From CADCVQ01 sp038260305 (GTDB taxonomy: Bacteria; Actinomycetota; Thermoleophilia; Solirubrobacterales; Solirubrobacteraceae), in NCBI GenBank assembly GCA_038260305.1, contig JBBSNY010000011.1, forward strand, positions 1 to 64,000: a stretch of DNA of 64,000 nucleotides. Direction: 5' to 3'. Under the pieces are notes generated by a model, which saw only the letters and a list, made by a program, of their open reading frames with translations, made no database searches and had not been told where the DNA came from. A program made the translations under genes and the position numbers. The first letter of the stretch is position 1, and every line of letters starts with the position of its first letter. Shown piece by piece: positions 52,800 to 62,548 of the stretch.

Positions 52800-53672
52800 G
52801 TGTCCGCCAGGATCATCGATGGCAAGCAGATCGCCGGCCGCGTCCGGATCACCGTCGCGCGCGAGGTCGAGGCGTACGTCGAGCGCTTCGGCGGTGAGCG
52901 GCCCGGCCTTGCGACGATCCTCGTCGGCGACGATGCCGGGTCGGCCGTCTACGTCGCGGGCAAGCAGAAGGCCTGCCGCGAGGTCGGCATGACGGGGTCC
53001 AACTATCCGCTGGCCGCCGACAGCTCGCGGGAGGAGCTCGTCGAGCTCATCGAGCGGCTGAACGGCGACGACGCGGTCAACGGGATCCTGCTGCAGCTGC
53101 CGCTGCCCGAGCACCTCGACGGCGTCGAGCTGACGGGGATGATCGACGCCGACAAGGACGTCGACGGGCTGACGCCGGTCAGCGCCGGTCGGCTCGCGCT
53201 CGGCATCGAGGGGCTGCGGCCCTGCACGCCGCAGGGGGTCATGGTGCTGCTCGAGGACGCCGGCGCGCAACTCGAGGGCGCCGAGGCCGTCGTCGTCGGC
53301 CGCTCGAACCTGTTCGGCAAGCCGATGGCCGCGCTGCTGCTCGCCGCCAACGCGACCGTCACGACCTGCCACTCGCGCACGCGCGACCTCGCCGAGGTCT
53401 GCCGCCGTGCCGACGTCCTGATCGCCGCCGTCGGACGGCCGCGGATGGTCAAGGCCGACTGGGTCAAGCCCGGCGCGATCGTCATCGACGTCGGGATGAA
53501 CCGCATGAATTCGACCCCACCCACCCTCTGCGGCGACGTCGACTTCGATGCCGTCAGGGAGGTCGCCGCCGCGATCACGCCGGTGCCCGGCGGCGTCGGC
53601 CCGATGACGATCGCGTTCCTGCTGCGCAACACGCTGCAGGCGGCGTCGATGGCGAAGGCTCGGGAGGCGTAG
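52800..53672 (+). CDS. folD: Methylenetetrahydrofolate dehydrogenase/cyclohydrolase
   Basis: 290 residues, bifunctional one-carbon enzyme. VYVAGKQKACREVG contains the catalytic Lys; GILLQLPLPEHLD, PCTPQGVMVLL, VVGRSNLFGKPMAALLL (NADP site) and PVPGGVGPMTIAFLL are all conserved. The start is GTG at 52800, with TAGGGT 11 bases upstream. Its stop overlaps the following membrane protein gene by one base. Confidence 0.97.
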   Translation: MSARIIDGKQIAGRVRITVAREVEAYVERFGGERPGLATILVGDDAGSAVYVAGKQKACREVGMTGSNYPLAADSSREELVELIERLNGDDAVNGILLQLPLPEHLDGVELTGMIDADKDVDGLTPVSAGRLALGIEGLRPCTPQGVMVLLEDAGAQLEGAEAVVVGRSNLFGKPMAALLLAANATVTTCHSRTRDLAEVCRRADVLIAAVGRPRMVKADWVKPGAIVIDVGMNRMNSTPPTLCGDVDFDAVREVAAAITPVPGGVGPMTIAFLLRNTLQAASMAKAREA

Positions 53673-54169
53673 TGGACGTGCGCCGGCTGCGCGCCGGGGA
53701 GCTGCTGGCGGGCGCGGGCGCCACGGGCCTGCTCGCGGACATGTTCTTCGACTGGTTCAGCTCCGCCTCGGGCTGGCAGTCACTGACGATCGGGAGGATC
53801 GCGATCGTCGTCCTCATCCTCTGCGCGTACACGCTCGTCGTTCTGACCGTGACGTCGCGCACCGTCGCGATGGCGTGCTCCGCGGCGACGATCACCATCG
53901 CCGCCGGCGCGCTCGCACTGTGGTTCGTCTTCTACCGCGTCGTCATCAACGAGCCGGGCACGAACGCGATCGTCAGTGTCGAGACCGGTGCCTATCTCGG
54001 GCTGCTGCTCGTCCTGGCGGTCATCGCGGGAGCGTGGCTCACGCTCGCCGACGAGCGCACGCATGCGGCCGCGTCACTCGAGCAGACCGAGCGCGTGCTC
54101 GCCGTTCGCGGCGCGCCGCGCCCCGCGCCGCCAACGCGCGATCCGGGGCGTCCCGCAGCGCGCTCATAG
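53672..54169 (+). CDS. Conserved membrane protein, four predicted TM helices
   Basis: 165 residues. Hydrophobic helices at about 11-30, 42-62, 66-90 and 106-126, followed by an Arg/Ala/Pro-rich cytoplasmic tail. I do not recognise a family. The GTG start overlaps the folD stop by one base, so the two genes are co-transcribed. No enzymatic motif is visible. Confidence 0.7.
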   Translation: MDVRRLRAGELLAGAGATGLLADMFFDWFSSASGWQSLTIGRIAIVVLILCAYTLVVLTVTSRTVAMACSAATITIAAGALALWFVFYRVVINEPGTNAIVSVETGAYLGLLLVLAVIAGAWLTLADERTHAAASLEQTERVLAVRGAPRPAPPTRDPGRPAARS

Positions 54170-54190
54170 CCGCTCGGCGAGGCCGCGCCG

Positions 54191-54592
54191 CTATGGCTCG
54201 GCGGTCGGCGCGAGGATCGACAAGCCATGCGCCTCGGCGCCGGCGGCGAGCCGTGCGTCGTAGGTGAGCATGGTCGTGAGGAGGCCCGCCTCCGCGAGAC
54301 GCAGCGCGGTGGCGAGATGAAGAGCATCGAGCGTCGCCACGGTGGCCGGTGGCACGGTTTCGGCGTGCGCGAGGATCACCTCGTCGAGGGGTACCAAGGC
54401 CACGCTGCCGAGCAGCGCGTCGGCAATCGTGAGATCGCCGTCGCGCAGTGCGACGCGTCGCAGTTCGATCGCGAGCAGACGACTCGAGAAATGCTGCTCG
54501 TAGCCGCTGAGCAGCGCCGTGATCGCAGCGGCGTCGGGCTCGCCCAACATGACGCGCGCCAGCGCGCTCGTGTCGATGTAGAGCCCGGCCAC
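54191..54592 (-). CDS. vapC: PIN-domain toxin (VapC-like)
   Basis: 133 residues. PIN ribonuclease fold with acidic residues at the expected places: D7 in YIDTSALARV, E41-type acid in LLAIELRR, and D in LDALHLATAL plus a final D in LTYDARLA. VapC toxins cleave RNA. The gene begins 12 bases after the antitoxin stop. Convergent with the membrane protein after folD. Confidence 0.9.
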   Translation of the reverse strand: MAGLYIDTSALARVMLGEPDAAAITALLSGYEQHFSSRLLAIELRRVALRDGDLTIADALLGSVALVPLDEVILAHAETVPPATVATLDALHLATALRLAEAGLLTTMLTYDARLAAGAEAHGLSILAPTAEP

Positions 54593-54604
54593 GCGAGATC
54601 GCGA

Positions 54605-54886
54605 TCAGGCGCGGTCGGTGCGCCCATCGGCGAGCAGCGCGTCCGCCGTGCCTGCGGGAGCCGAGCGCGCGGGCAGCCGGGCGATGGTGTCTTCCAGCCG
54701 CGCTCCCGGGATCGTCGCGCCGAACCGCGCGGCCGCGTCCACGTAGTCGTCGCCGGGATCGCCGGCCGGCGAGAGGCGCGCCACCAGACGCCCGTGCTCG
54801 GTGACGTCGAGCGCCTCGCCAGCCTTCACACGCTCCAGATAGCGGCTCAGGTTCTGACGAAGCTCACGGACACCGACGCTCGACAT
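54605..54886 (-). CDS. vapB: Phd/YefM-type antitoxin partner of the PIN toxin
   Basis: 93 residues. The N-terminus VGVRELRQNLSRYLERVKAGEALDVTEHGR is the standard Phd/YefM dimerisation and DNA-binding fold; the C-terminal half (Ala/Arg-rich with IARLPARS) would wrap the toxin. Such antitoxins autoregulate their operon. TACGGT lies 9 bases upstream of the ATG on the minus strand. The promoter is only about 60 bases from that of gatC. Confidence 0.85.
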   Translation of the reverse strand: MSSVGVRELRQNLSRYLERVKAGEALDVTEHGRLVARLSPAGDPGDDYVDAAARFGATIPGARLEDTIARLPARSAPAGTADALLADGRTDRA

Positions 54887-54951
54887 GTGCGTCGTACCGT
54901 AGCACAATGTGATCGGCCCCTTGCCCCACGGCGCGGTGCGTCGCGGCCGCC

Positions 54952-54957
54952 TAGAAT
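54952..54957 (+). promoter_or_regulatory. -10 element TAGAAT for gatCAB
   Basis: TAGAAT ends 9 bases before the gatC ATG, so the operon transcript would begin at or within about 2 bases of the start codon. Confidence 0.6.
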
Positions 54958-54966
54958 CGCCCGCAC

Positions 54967-55254
54967 ATGATCGATCGTGAACAGGTGCTGCACGTCGCCC
55001 GCCTCGCCCGCCTCGAGCTGTCCGAGGAGGAGGTCGAGCGCATGAGCCAGGAGCTGTCGGCCGTCCTCGACCACATCCAGGTCATCAGCGAGCTCGACCT
55101 CGACGGGGTCCCGCCGACGACGCACGTCGTCGAGGTCTCCAATGCGCTGCGGCCCGACGTCGTCGAGCCGTCGCTCGCGCCCGAGGTCGCGCTCGCGAAT
55201 GCTCCATCGGTCGCCGACGGGGGCTTTCGCGTCCCGAGCCCGCAGGCCGGATGA
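54967..55254 (+). CDS. gatC: Glutamyl-tRNA(Gln) amidotransferase subunit C
   Basis: 95 residues. Small subunit that stabilises the GatA-GatB interface. VLHVARLARLELSEEEVERM and the following ELSAVLDHIQVISELDLDG are the conserved N-terminal helices; the family's P-T-H region reads VPPTTHVVE. First gene of gatCAB; its stop overlaps gatA (ATGA). Confidence 0.96.
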   Translation: MIDREQVLHVARLARLELSEEEVERMSQELSAVLDHIQVISELDLDGVPPTTHVVEVSNALRPDVVEPSLAPEVALANAPSVADGGFRVPSPQAG

Positions 55255-56695
55255 GCGCCACCGATCCGACGGCGCTGACCGCCGCCGCCGCGGTCGCCGC
55301 GATCGAGCGCGGCGAACTCGGCGCGGTCGAGCTCTTCGACGCCTACCGCGCCGCCGCCGAGGCCGACGAGCTCAACGCCTACCTGTGGGTCGCCGACGAG
55401 TCGCCCGATCCCGCCGCTGCCGCGGGCACGCCGTTGGCCGGCGTCCCGGTCGCCGTCAAGGATCTCTTCTGCACGGAGGGGGTCCCGAGCCAGGCCGGCT
55501 CGAAGATCCTCGAGGGCTACCGTCCGCCGTATACGGCATCCGTCGTCGCGCGCCTCGTGGCCGCCGGTGCGCCGCTGCTCGGCAAGACGAACCAGGACGA
55601 GTTCGCGATGGGCTCGTCGAACGAGAATTCCGCCTTCGGGCCGGTGCTCAACCCGTGGGACCGCGCTCGGGTGCCCGGCGGCTCGAGCGGCGGCAGCGCC
55701 GCCGCCGTCGCCGCCGGCTCGGCCCCGTGGGCGCTCGGCACGGACACCGGCGGCTCGATCCGCCAGCCCGCCGCGCTGTGCGGCATCGTGGGCCTGAAGC
55801 CCACCTACGGAACGATCAGCCGCTACGGCATGATCGCGTTCGCCTCGTCGCTGGACCAGGCGGGCCCGCTGACGCGCGACGTCACGGATGCGGCGCTGCT
55901 GCTGCGCCACATGGTCGGCCATGATCACCGCGACTCGACGTCCGTCGGCTTCCCCGGCGATGTCGTGATCCCGACCGCGGAGCGCCTGGACGGCATCCGC
56001 CTCGGCGTCCCGGAGGAGCTGACCGGCGAGGGGATCGCGGTCGAGCCCGGCGTGCTCGCCGCCTTCAACGCGACGCTGGAGCTCGCCATGCAGCTCGGCG
56101 CGATCGTCGAGACGTGCCGCCTCCCGCACGCCCCGCACGCGCTCAGCGCGTACTACGTGCTGGCCCCGGCGGAGGCGTCTTCGAACCTGGCCCGCTACGA
56201 CGGTGTGCGCTACGGCGCGCGCTCGGAGAACGGGGGAGGCCTGCTGGAGATGTACATGCGCACGCGCACCGAGCACTTCGGCCCCGAGGTCAAGCGCCGC
56301 ATCATGCTGGGCACGTACTCGCTCTCAAGCGGCTACTACGACGCCTACTATGGCCGCGCCCAGCGGGTGCGTACGAAGATCGCCGACGACTTCCGCACGG
56401 CCTTCGAGTCGTTTGACTTCGTTGTGACGCCGACGTCGCCGTCCGTCGCATTCGAGCTCGGGGCGAAGACCGCAGACCCGTTGTCGATGTACCTCAACGA
56501 CTACTGCACCGTGCCGATGTCGCTCGCCGGCATCCCGGCGATCTCGATCCCCTGCGGGCTCAGCGAGGGCCTGCCGGTCGGCTTCCAGCTCGCCGCCCCG
56601 GCATTCGGCGAGAACGCGATCCTCGACGCCGCGTTCGCGCTCGAGACGGCGATCGGCTTCGACCACAGCGGGGCGACTGGCGCAAGGAACCGCTC

Positions 56696-56699
<4 letters not shown>
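55251..56699 (+). CDS. gatA: Glutamyl-tRNA(Gln) amidotransferase subunit A
   Basis: 482 residues, amidase-signature enzyme that releases ammonia from glutamine for tRNA amidation. Catalytic triad is visible: K70 in VAVKDLF, cis-Ser S145 in PGGSSGGSAAA, and nucleophile S169 in TDTGGSIRQPA. Overlaps gatC and gatB by 4 bp each. Presence of the complex implies indirect Gln-tRNA and/or Asn-tRNA formation. Confidence 0.97.
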
Positions 56700-58123
<1,424 letters not shown>

Positions 58124-58155
58124 TAGCCATGCTCGCGACGGCCGCGGCCGTCGCA

Positions 58156-58349
58156 GGCTGGGGCGCCACGCCGGGGCGCCGGCCGCGCCGCGCACGACTG
58201 AGCGCGCCAACCCGCCCGCTGCCGGCCGCCGGCTGCGGCACCACGCCGCGCCGCGCACGGCTGAGCGCGCCAACCCGCTGCCAGCCGCCGGCTGGGGCGC
58301 CACGCCGCGCCGCGCGTGGCTGAACCGCGCCAACCCGCCCGCGGCCGCC
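58156..58349. repeat. Three imperfect tandem copies of a ~59-bp unit
   Basis: Copies begin at 58156, 58231 and 58290, each with GGCTG(G/C)GGC(G/A)CCACGCCG, then CGCGCCGCGC, CTGA(G/A)C and CGCGCCAACCCG. The first copy has a short extra GC-rich segment. No reading frame through it looks coding. It lies between gatB and a small conserved gene. Confidence 0.8.
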
Positions 58350-58403
58350 CCGCACGGGCGTACCATCTAGCGGCAAGGACTCCCCGCCGCCAAGGAGACG
58401 CGC

Positions 58404-58628
58404 ATGTCGAAGCTCATCCGCATGGACCACACCGGCCACTCGACGCTCGCCGAGTGGACGACCGAGGATCCCGCGGCGGTCGAGGCCGCCGTCGCCGCGT
58501 TTGCAGCGGAGCTCGAGCGCGGCTACCTGGCGATGGTCAGCACGGGTCCCGGTCACGCCGAGGCTGTGCGCGAGCTGCCGCTCGACGCGCCGCTCGTGAT
58601 CCTGCGCCTGCCGATCTCCGGCGGGTAG
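58404..58628 (+). CDS. Small conserved-looking protein, 74 aa
   Basis: A compact protein with alternating strand-helix pattern: MSKLIRMDHTGHSTLAEW, a helix DPAAVEAAVAAFAAELERGY, a strand AMVSTGPGHAEAV, and a final LVILRLPISGG. It is not a named family to me, but the ordered composition and a good AAGGAG Shine-Dalgarno 6 bases upstream support a real gene. TACCAT (58361-58366) could be its -10. Possibly ubiquitin-like or a small nucleotide-binding fold; this is speculation. Confidence 0.7.
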   Translation: MSKLIRMDHTGHSTLAEWTTEDPAAVEAAVAAFAAELERGYLAMVSTGPGHAEAVRELPLDAPLVILRLPISGG

Positions 58629-58639
58629 GCGGGGCGGTC

Positions 58640-59335
58640 GTGGCGAGCGCGCCGTCACCGGCGCTCGCGCCGCCCGTCCCCGAGTACCTCCCGGAGACCG
58701 CGGGCGTGCACTGGCGCCCGCGCGTCGACGAGGAGCGCCTGCGTCGCGTCGGCGCGCTGTGGACGTTGACGACCGTGTTCCACGTCGTGCCGTTCGTCGG
58801 CGTCGCCGCGCTGCTCATGTGGCTGAACCCGCTCGCGCTGCCGGTCGCGCTCGCCGCGCTCGCGCACGCATGGGTCATTCCCGAGCTCTACGCCCAGCGC
58901 GGGGCGAACGTCGTGCGCCCGCGTAAGCGCGCCGACGCGGGTCCCGAGCAGCGCGCGCTCGGGCTACTCGGCGACCTGCTCGATCACGACGCGCGCGCGC
59001 TGCACGCCGCCACGGGCCTCGTGCCCGAGCAGGGCCGGCTCGGCATGTGGCTCGTCGGCGAGGCCGGGGCGCTGCTGCTGCACGGTCGGCGCGCGTACTG
59101 CTACTGCGTCACCGTCGACGCCCGCAACAAGGCCGCGAGCAAGCTGCCCTCGGGCGACCGCATCGCCCATCTGCTGCTCGCGCTGCGCTCCGACGAGCAG
59201 GGCTTCGCGACGGTCGCGAACCTCAGCTTCGCGGGCGCGCGCTGGCGCGTGCGGCGGCGCGTGTCGGCGCCGATGCGGGAGGCGATCGAAGCCGTGCTGG
59301 ACGGTTCGGACACGCGGTCCATCGCGCCCAGCTGA
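58640..59335 (+). CDS. Conserved membrane protein with NERD-like C-terminal region
   Basis: 231 residues. N-terminal Pro/Ala segment, a hydrophobic region (about 43-85) forming two transmembrane helices, then a soluble domain (95-231) with EQRALGLLGDLLDHDARALHA, LGMWLVGEAGALLLHGRRAYCYCV and ARNKAASKLPSGDRIAHLLLALR. The soluble part is vaguely like nuclease-related (NERD) or small regulatory domains but no catalytic set can be confirmed. The GTG start at 58640 follows the previous stop by 11 bases, so the two genes are probably co-transcribed. Confidence 0.65.
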   Translation: MASAPSPALAPPVPEYLPETAGVHWRPRVDEERLRRVGALWTLTTVFHVVPFVGVAALLMWLNPLALPVALAALAHAWVIPELYAQRGANVVRPRKRADAGPEQRALGLLGDLLDHDARALHAATGLVPEQGRLGMWLVGEAGALLLHGRRAYCYCVTVDARNKAASKLPSGDRIAHLLLALRSDEQGFATVANLSFAGARWRVRRRVSAPMREAIEAVLDGSDTRSIAPS

Positions 59336-59602
59336 ATCTCGGACGGCAGGCCAATGGAGTTCGGGGACGGCGGGTCCATCATGGTTGACATGCCCGAACC
59401 CCTCGACATCGCCCGTCGCATCCTCGTACCGATTTCACCCCAGATCACCGCCGCATCCGCGCCTCGGGTCCGTCGCTACAAGATGGCTCGCATGGCTCCT
59501 GTCAGTCGCTCGGCAGAACCGACGATCGACCGCTTCGCGCATCTGCGCCGGAGCTACGACTGACGCGTTCACGACCCGCACCTCGCCCGCTCGCCGGAAA
59601 GG

Positions 59603-59608
59603 TACGCT
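59603..59608 (+). promoter_or_regulatory. Leaderless -10 element TACGCT
   Basis: TACGCT is followed by 7 bases and the ATG at 59616. The 260 bases upstream (59336-59600) hold no gene I can support. Confidence 0.6.
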
Positions 59609-59615
59609 TGAGGGT

Positions 59616-59795
59616 ATGTCCACCTCCACACCTTCAAGCTCCTCACTCGGCAAGCGGGCGATCGCGGTGTTGGTCCTGCTTGTCGCGGCCTTCATCCTCT
59701 TCAAGGTCGTCATCGGGATCGTCACGGCTGTCGCGACCGTCCTTGCCGTCGTGCTCGCCATCTGCGCCCTGATCTGGGCGATCCGCGTCCTCTAG
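59616..59795 (+). CDS. Small membrane protein, 59 aa
   Basis: A Ser/Thr-rich N-terminus (about 12 residues) followed by a long hydrophobic stretch (15-57) that can form two tightly spaced transmembrane helices: AIAVLVLLVAAFILFKVVIG and AVATVLAVVLAICALIWAI. No family is recognised. The start is supported by the TACGCT element. The next membrane gene begins 13 bases downstream and may be in the same transcript. Confidence 0.7.
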   Translation: MSTSTPSSSSLGKRAIAVLVLLVAAFILFKVVIGIVTAVATVLAVVLAICALIWAIRVL

Positions 59796-59808
59796 CCGGC
59801 CACCCGAC

Positions 59809-60105
59809 GTGGCCGGCGGCGCCTACATCTCGATCGCCCTCGGCTTCGCCTTGGGCGGCGGCGTCGTGGGCGCCATCAAGGGCAGCTCCTTCTGGATCTG
59901 GTTCTTCATCTCCGGGGCGATCCCGGTGCTCGGGCTGCTCGCCGCGGTCTGCTATCGCTCCGAGCGCGACGAGCTGCGCCGCCAATGCCCGTCGTGCGGG
60001 CGCGTCTGCAAGCTCTACGACGCGCTCTGCATGCGCTGCGGGACCGAGCTCGAGTTCCCCGAGCAGGCGCTCGCCTCGGAGACCGCGGCGCCCGCCCTGC
60101 ACTGA
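59809..60105 (+). CDS. Membrane protein with C-terminal zinc ribbon
   Basis: 98 residues. Two hydrophobic helices (about 5-23 and 27-50), then a zinc-ribbon: CPSCGRVCKLYDALCMRCG has the CxxC...CxxC spacing needed to bind one Zn. Ends in an Ala/Glu tail. The start is GTG at 59809. Function unknown; such short TM-plus-ribbon proteins often have regulatory or scaffold roles. Confidence 0.7.
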   Translation: MAGGAYISIALGFALGGGVVGAIKGSSFWIWFFISGAIPVLGLLAAVCYRSERDELRRQCPSCGRVCKLYDALCMRCGTELEFPEQALASETAAPALH

Positions 60106-60203
60106 CGGCGCCGCGTGCCGTCGCCTACGCGGGCGACCACTAGACTCAGACACTCGTGCCGGCCATGTGGGCTGGCTTGTTTCTGCTGAGAGGAGGTCGT
60201 GAC

Positions 60204-61883
60204 ATGCGTGCGGTCGATGCCATCATGGAGTGCTTGAAGGCGGAGGGTGTGGACGTCGTATTCGGCCTCCCCGGCGGCGCCAACCTGCCCACCTACGACG
60301 CGTTCGTCGACGGCGGCATCCGCCACGTCCTCGTGCGTCACGAGGCCGGCGGCGGCCATGCGGCCGAGGGCTACGCGAAGGCGACCGGCAAGGTCGGCGT
60401 CGCGTTCGCGACCTCCGGGCCCGGCGCGACGAACGTCGTCACCCCGATCGTCGACGCGATGATGGACTCGGTGCCGACGGTGTTCATCACCGGCCAGGTG
60501 CGCACCGACCTCATCGGCACGGACGGCTTCCAGGAGACGGACACGCTCGGCATCACGATGCCGGTCGTCAAGCACAGCTTCCAGATCCGCTCGCCGCAGG
60601 AGATCCCGCGCGCGATCCACGAGGCGTTCTACCTCGCCCGCTCGGGGCGACCCGGCCCGGTCGTCGTCGACATCCCGCAGGACCTCAGCCGCGCCGACAT
60701 CGACTACGAGCCGATCGGCGACGTGCACCTGCCCGGCTATCAGCCGACGACCGACGGCAACGCGAAGCAGATCCGCCAGGCGGCGAAGGCGATGGCGTCC
60801 GCGCGGCGCCCCGTCATCTACGCCGGCGGCGGCGTCGTCAACGCGAACGCCTCCAAGGAGCTCGTCGAGTTCGCGACCTGCGACCGCTTCCCGGTCACGT
60901 GCACGCTGATGGGCCTCGGCGCGTTCCCGGCCCCGCACCCGCAGTGGCTTGGCATGCTCGGGATGCACGGCACTCGCACGGCGAACTACGCGATGGACGA
61001 GGCCGACCTCATCTGCTGCATCGGCGCGCGCTTCGACGATCGCATCACCGGCAAGCTGTCGGAGTTCGCCCCCAACGCGAAGTTCATCCACATCGATGTC
61101 GATCCGGCCGAGATCTCCAAGAACGTCCCCGCGCACATCCCGATCGTCGGCGATGCGCGCAACGTGCTGAAGAAGCTGCTCAAGGAGTACCGCGCGCTCG
61201 AGGCCACGGACCCGTCGCGGATGGACGAGTGGTGGTCGCGGATCGAGGCCTGGCGCACGGCCCACCCGTTGCGCTACGACGACTCCACCGACGGCGAGAT
61301 CAAGCCGCAGTACATGGTCCAGGCGCTCTACGAGGCGACCGGCGGCGACGCGATCGTCTGCTCGGACGTCGGCCAGCACCAGATGTGGGCGGCGCAGTAC
61401 TACCACTTCAACCAACCGCGCCGGTGGATCAACTCCGGTGGCCTCGGGACGATGGGCTTCGGCCTGCCGGCGGCGATGGGCGCGCAGGTCGGCTGCCCGG
61501 ACGCGACCGTTATCTGCATCTCCGGCGACGGCTCGATCCAGATGAACATGCAGGAGCTCGCGACCTGCGCTCAGAACGACATCCCGGTGAAGATCTTCAT
61601 CATGAACAACGGCTACCTGGGCATGGTCCGCCAGTGGCAGGAGCTGTTCTGGGACAACCGCTACTCGCACGTCGACATGGGCTCGTTCCCGGACTTCGTG
61701 AAGGTCGCCGACGCCTATGGCGCGACCGGCATCCGCCTGACCGAGAAGGGGACGCTCGTCGACGACATGAAGGCCGCGCTCGCGACGCCCGGCCCGGTGA
61801 TGGTCGACGTCCGCGTCACGCGCGAGGAGAACACGTATCCGATGATCTCCCCGGGCATGCCGGCGCGGGACATGGTGGGGTGA
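60204..61883 (+). CDS. ilvB: Acetolactate synthase large subunit
   Basis: 559 residues, thiamine-diphosphate enzyme starting valine, leucine and isoleucine synthesis. The catalytic Glu lies in VRHEAGGGHAAEGYA; SGPGATN, the FAD-binding middle domain (190-350), and the ThDP motif GDGSIQMNMQELATCAQNDIP-to-NNG are present. The ATG at 60204 has a very strong AGAGGAGGT upstream; TAGACT at 60141-60146 is a candidate -10, giving a leader of about 50 bases. No attenuator-type leader peptide is evident. Overlaps ilvN by 4 bp (GTGA). Confidence 0.96.
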   Translation: MRAVDAIMECLKAEGVDVVFGLPGGANLPTYDAFVDGGIRHVLVRHEAGGGHAAEGYAKATGKVGVAFATSGPGATNVVTPIVDAMMDSVPTVFITGQVRTDLIGTDGFQETDTLGITMPVVKHSFQIRSPQEIPRAIHEAFYLARSGRPGPVVVDIPQDLSRADIDYEPIGDVHLPGYQPTTDGNAKQIRQAAKAMASARRPVIYAGGGVVNANASKELVEFATCDRFPVTCTLMGLGAFPAPHPQWLGMLGMHGTRTANYAMDEADLICCIGARFDDRITGKLSEFAPNAKFIHIDVDPAEISKNVPAHIPIVGDARNVLKKLLKEYRALEATDPSRMDEWWSRIEAWRTAHPLRYDDSTDGEIKPQYMVQALYEATGGDAIVCSDVGQHQMWAAQYYHFNQPRRWINSGGLGTMGFGLPAAMGAQVGCPDATVICISGDGSIQMNMQELATCAQNDIPVKIFIMNNGYLGMVRQWQELFWDNRYSHVDMGSFPDFVKVADAYGATGIRLTEKGTLVDDMKAALATPGPVMVDVRVTREENTYPMISPGMPARDMVG

Positions 61884-62446
61884 GCGTCATGGGCGAACCG
61901 GTGACGAAGGACCGCCTCAGCCTCGAGGATCTCGAGGCCACGACCAGTCTGCGCTCCGGCCGTAAGCACGTCCTGTCGATCCTCGTCGAGAACAAGGCGG
62001 GTGTCCTGACGAGGGTCGCCGGCCTGTTCGCGCGGCGCGGCTTCAACATCGACACGCTGACCGTCGGGCCGACCGAGGACGAGCAGTACTCGCGCATCAC
62101 GCTGACGTTCGACGGCGCGATGCACCCGGTCGACCAGGTCACCAAGCAGCTGCACAAGCTCATCAACGTGCTGAAGATCCGCGACCTCGAGCCGGCCGAC
62201 ACGGTCGCGCGCGAGCTCGCCCTGTTCAAGGTCGCCGTGGAGGGTCCCCAGCGCGCCGAGTGCATGCAGATCTGCGAGATCTTCCGCGGCAAGGTCGTCG
62301 ACGTCACGCGCCGCTCGGTCATCCTCGAGATCACGGGGACGACCGACAAGGTCGAGGCCTTTGAGCGCATGGTGCGCCCGTTCGGCCTCATCGAGATGAT
62401 GCGCACAGGCGAGATCGCGATCTCGCGCGGGCGCGGCGAGACGTGA
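61880..62446 (+). CDS. ilvN: Acetolactate synthase small (regulatory) subunit
   Basis: 188 residues. ACT domain at the N-terminus (HVLSILVENKAGVLTRVAGLFARRGFNIDTL) binds the feedback inhibitor valine; the C-terminal domain (AECMQICEIFRGKVVDV, TGTTDKVEAFERMVRPFGLIEMMRTG) is complete. The GTG at 61880 overlaps ilvB; an ATG at 61889 is possible. ilvC, which often follows, is not here. Confidence 0.95.
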   Translation: MSVMGEPVTKDRLSLEDLEATTSLRSGRKHVLSILVENKAGVLTRVAGLFARRGFNIDTLTVGPTEDEQYSRITLTFDGAMHPVDQVTKQLHKLINVLKIRDLEPADTVARELALFKVAVEGPQRAECMQICEIFRGKVVDVTRRSVILEITGTTDKVEAFERMVRPFGLIEMMRTGEIAISRGRGET

Positions 62447-62473
62447 TCGCTCGCAGCTAGTGCTTGTCCTCAG

Positions 62474-62524
62474 GGGGGTTTGTCGATCTAGGGGCGTATA
62501 CGACCTCCAGAACGACAAACCCCC
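62474..62524 (+). terminator. Long-stem hairpin after ilvN
   Basis: GGGGGTTTGTCG (62474-62485) and CGACAAACCCCC (62513-62524) pair perfectly over 12 bp with a 27-base loop. Only TT follows, so it is a weak intrinsic terminator at best; TTGTCG is repeated immediately after. It may terminate ilvBN or act as a leader element of the next gene. Confidence 0.5.
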
Positions 62525-62548
62525 TTGTCGTTCCGGACTCGGAGCACG

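Noticed and set aside
58156..58349. CRISPR array
   Set aside because: The repeats are directly abutting, 59 bp long and imperfect, with no spacers and no cas genes nearby.
59354..59563. Possible 69-aa gene on the plus strand
   Set aside because: Composition is not organised into a fold, there is no good start signal, and no family resemblance. Left as unannotated sequence.
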